From Lepidostoma basale (Eukaryota > Arthropoda > Insecta > Trichoptera > Lepidostomatidae), in NCBI GenBank assembly GCA_022606425.2, contig JAHDVF020001470.1, positions 124,001 to 188,000 of the forward strand: a stretch of DNA of 64,000 bases. The letters run 5' to 3'. The first letter of the stretch is position 1, and each line of letters begins with the position of its first letter. Shown here piece after piece: positions 63,699 through 64,000 of the stretch. Under the pieces are notes generated by a model. That model worked only from the letters and a program-made list of their open reading frames with translations. It did not search any database and was not told the DNA's origin. The position numbers were made by a program, and so were the translations under genes.

Positions 63699-64000
63699 AT
63701 CTCTTAGACGAATGTGTGGATACTCTCTGTATGATAGAGTGTCGAATGAAAATATAAGAAGTGAATGCGGTGCGAATGATGGTATCATGAACAAAATAAT
63801 GAAAGGATCATTAAGATGGTTTGGACATATGGAAAGAATGAATGAAGAAAGAATAGTAAAATAATTATATGTTAATGATGTAAATGGAACCAGAAATAGG
63901 GGAAGACCGAGGAAAACGTGGCACGATCAAATAAATCAAATATTGAATGTCGGCCATGTGAGGAGTCAGAGAAATCGACGCGCGAGCATGACACGATGTA
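63699..64000 (+). mobile_element. LINE-A (A1), runs off the window
   Basis: Starts abruptly after an A-run with gatctcttagacgaatgtgt and encodes RRMCGYSLYDRVSNENIRSE, then MKGSLRWFGHMERMNEERIV and a stop before LYVNDVNGTRNRGRPRKTWH. The 3' end and tail are beyond 64000. Confidence 0.9.

Noticed and set aside
2843..64000. CRISPR array or other prokaryotic feature suggested by many spaced repeats
   Set aside because: Repeats are dispersed LINE and SINE ends in both orientations without regular spacing; all other signs are eukaryotic.

Overview
The window looks like intergenic DNA from an insect-type nuclear genome: AT-rich, with no credible host exon and very dense in transposable-element remains. 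No feature is prokaryotic. A moth or butterfly would fit, but the sequence alone does not prove the order. Nearly every protein similarity I can read is the C-terminal tail of a retroelement polymerase, so short ORFs here should not be annotated as host genes. Family names below are local labels.

Main families. LINE-A is an RTE-like non-LTR retrotransposon with about 35 copies or pieces. All are 5'-truncated and most end in a (GTTA)n tail (read as TAAC repeats when reversed). Three subfamilies (A1, A2, A3) differ in their C-terminal peptide. SINE-R is a roughly 400-bp non-autonomous element that ends in the same ~60 bp and GTTA tail as LINE-A, with good target-site duplications. SINE-T1 and SINE-T2 are tRNA-derived SINEs with A/B-box-like promoters. 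LINE-Z (CR1/Zenon-like, ATT tail), LINE-J (Jockey-like), LINE-G and LINE-H (GAA tails), LINE-K, L, M and N are other non-LTR fragments. A Penelope-like element (PLE) opens the window: its N-terminal ORF is open to the edge and a GIY-YIG endonuclease fragment lies beside it between 287-bp inverted repeats. Foldback families FB-A to FB-H are hairpin-forming repeats. Also present are two hAT-like ends, a decayed mariner-like transposase, two short TIR elements and a 370-bp GA tract.

Layout. 1-2022 is the Penelope locus. 2.8-8.4 kb holds LINE-Z, SINE-T2, nested hairpins and LINE-A. 9.7-14.1 kb is a stack of nested insertions (SINE-R, SINE-T1, LINE-A, LINE-J inside FB-A). 14.6-24 kb is mostly LINE-A, FB and LINE-Z. 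24-34.6 kb mixes SINE-T1, FB-A in FB-H, LINE-G and LINE-K, ending in the GA tract. 34.65-37.15 kb is the longest stretch without recognised repeats. 37-50 kb holds the best-preserved LINE-A copy (39.7-40.3 kb) and two long SINE-R copies. 50-64 kb has LINE-J, a transposase remnant, FB-H, SINE-T1 and LINE-A running off the right edge.

Most interesting signal. Several unrelated hairpin families, and the Penelope inverted repeats, carry a similar small motif: CTGANGA or a close variant, one extra base, a 3-6 bp stem with loop, GAAAC, a 2-4 nt loop, then usually GTC. This resembles the minimal hammerhead ribozymes reported from Penelope-like elements and retrozymes. Two hairpin insertions have 12-17 bp target duplications, which fits retroposition better than cut-and-paste transposition. 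I infer a group of Penelope-related, ribozyme-bearing, non-autonomous foldback elements. The extra base before stem II departs from the textbook core, so activity is unproven.
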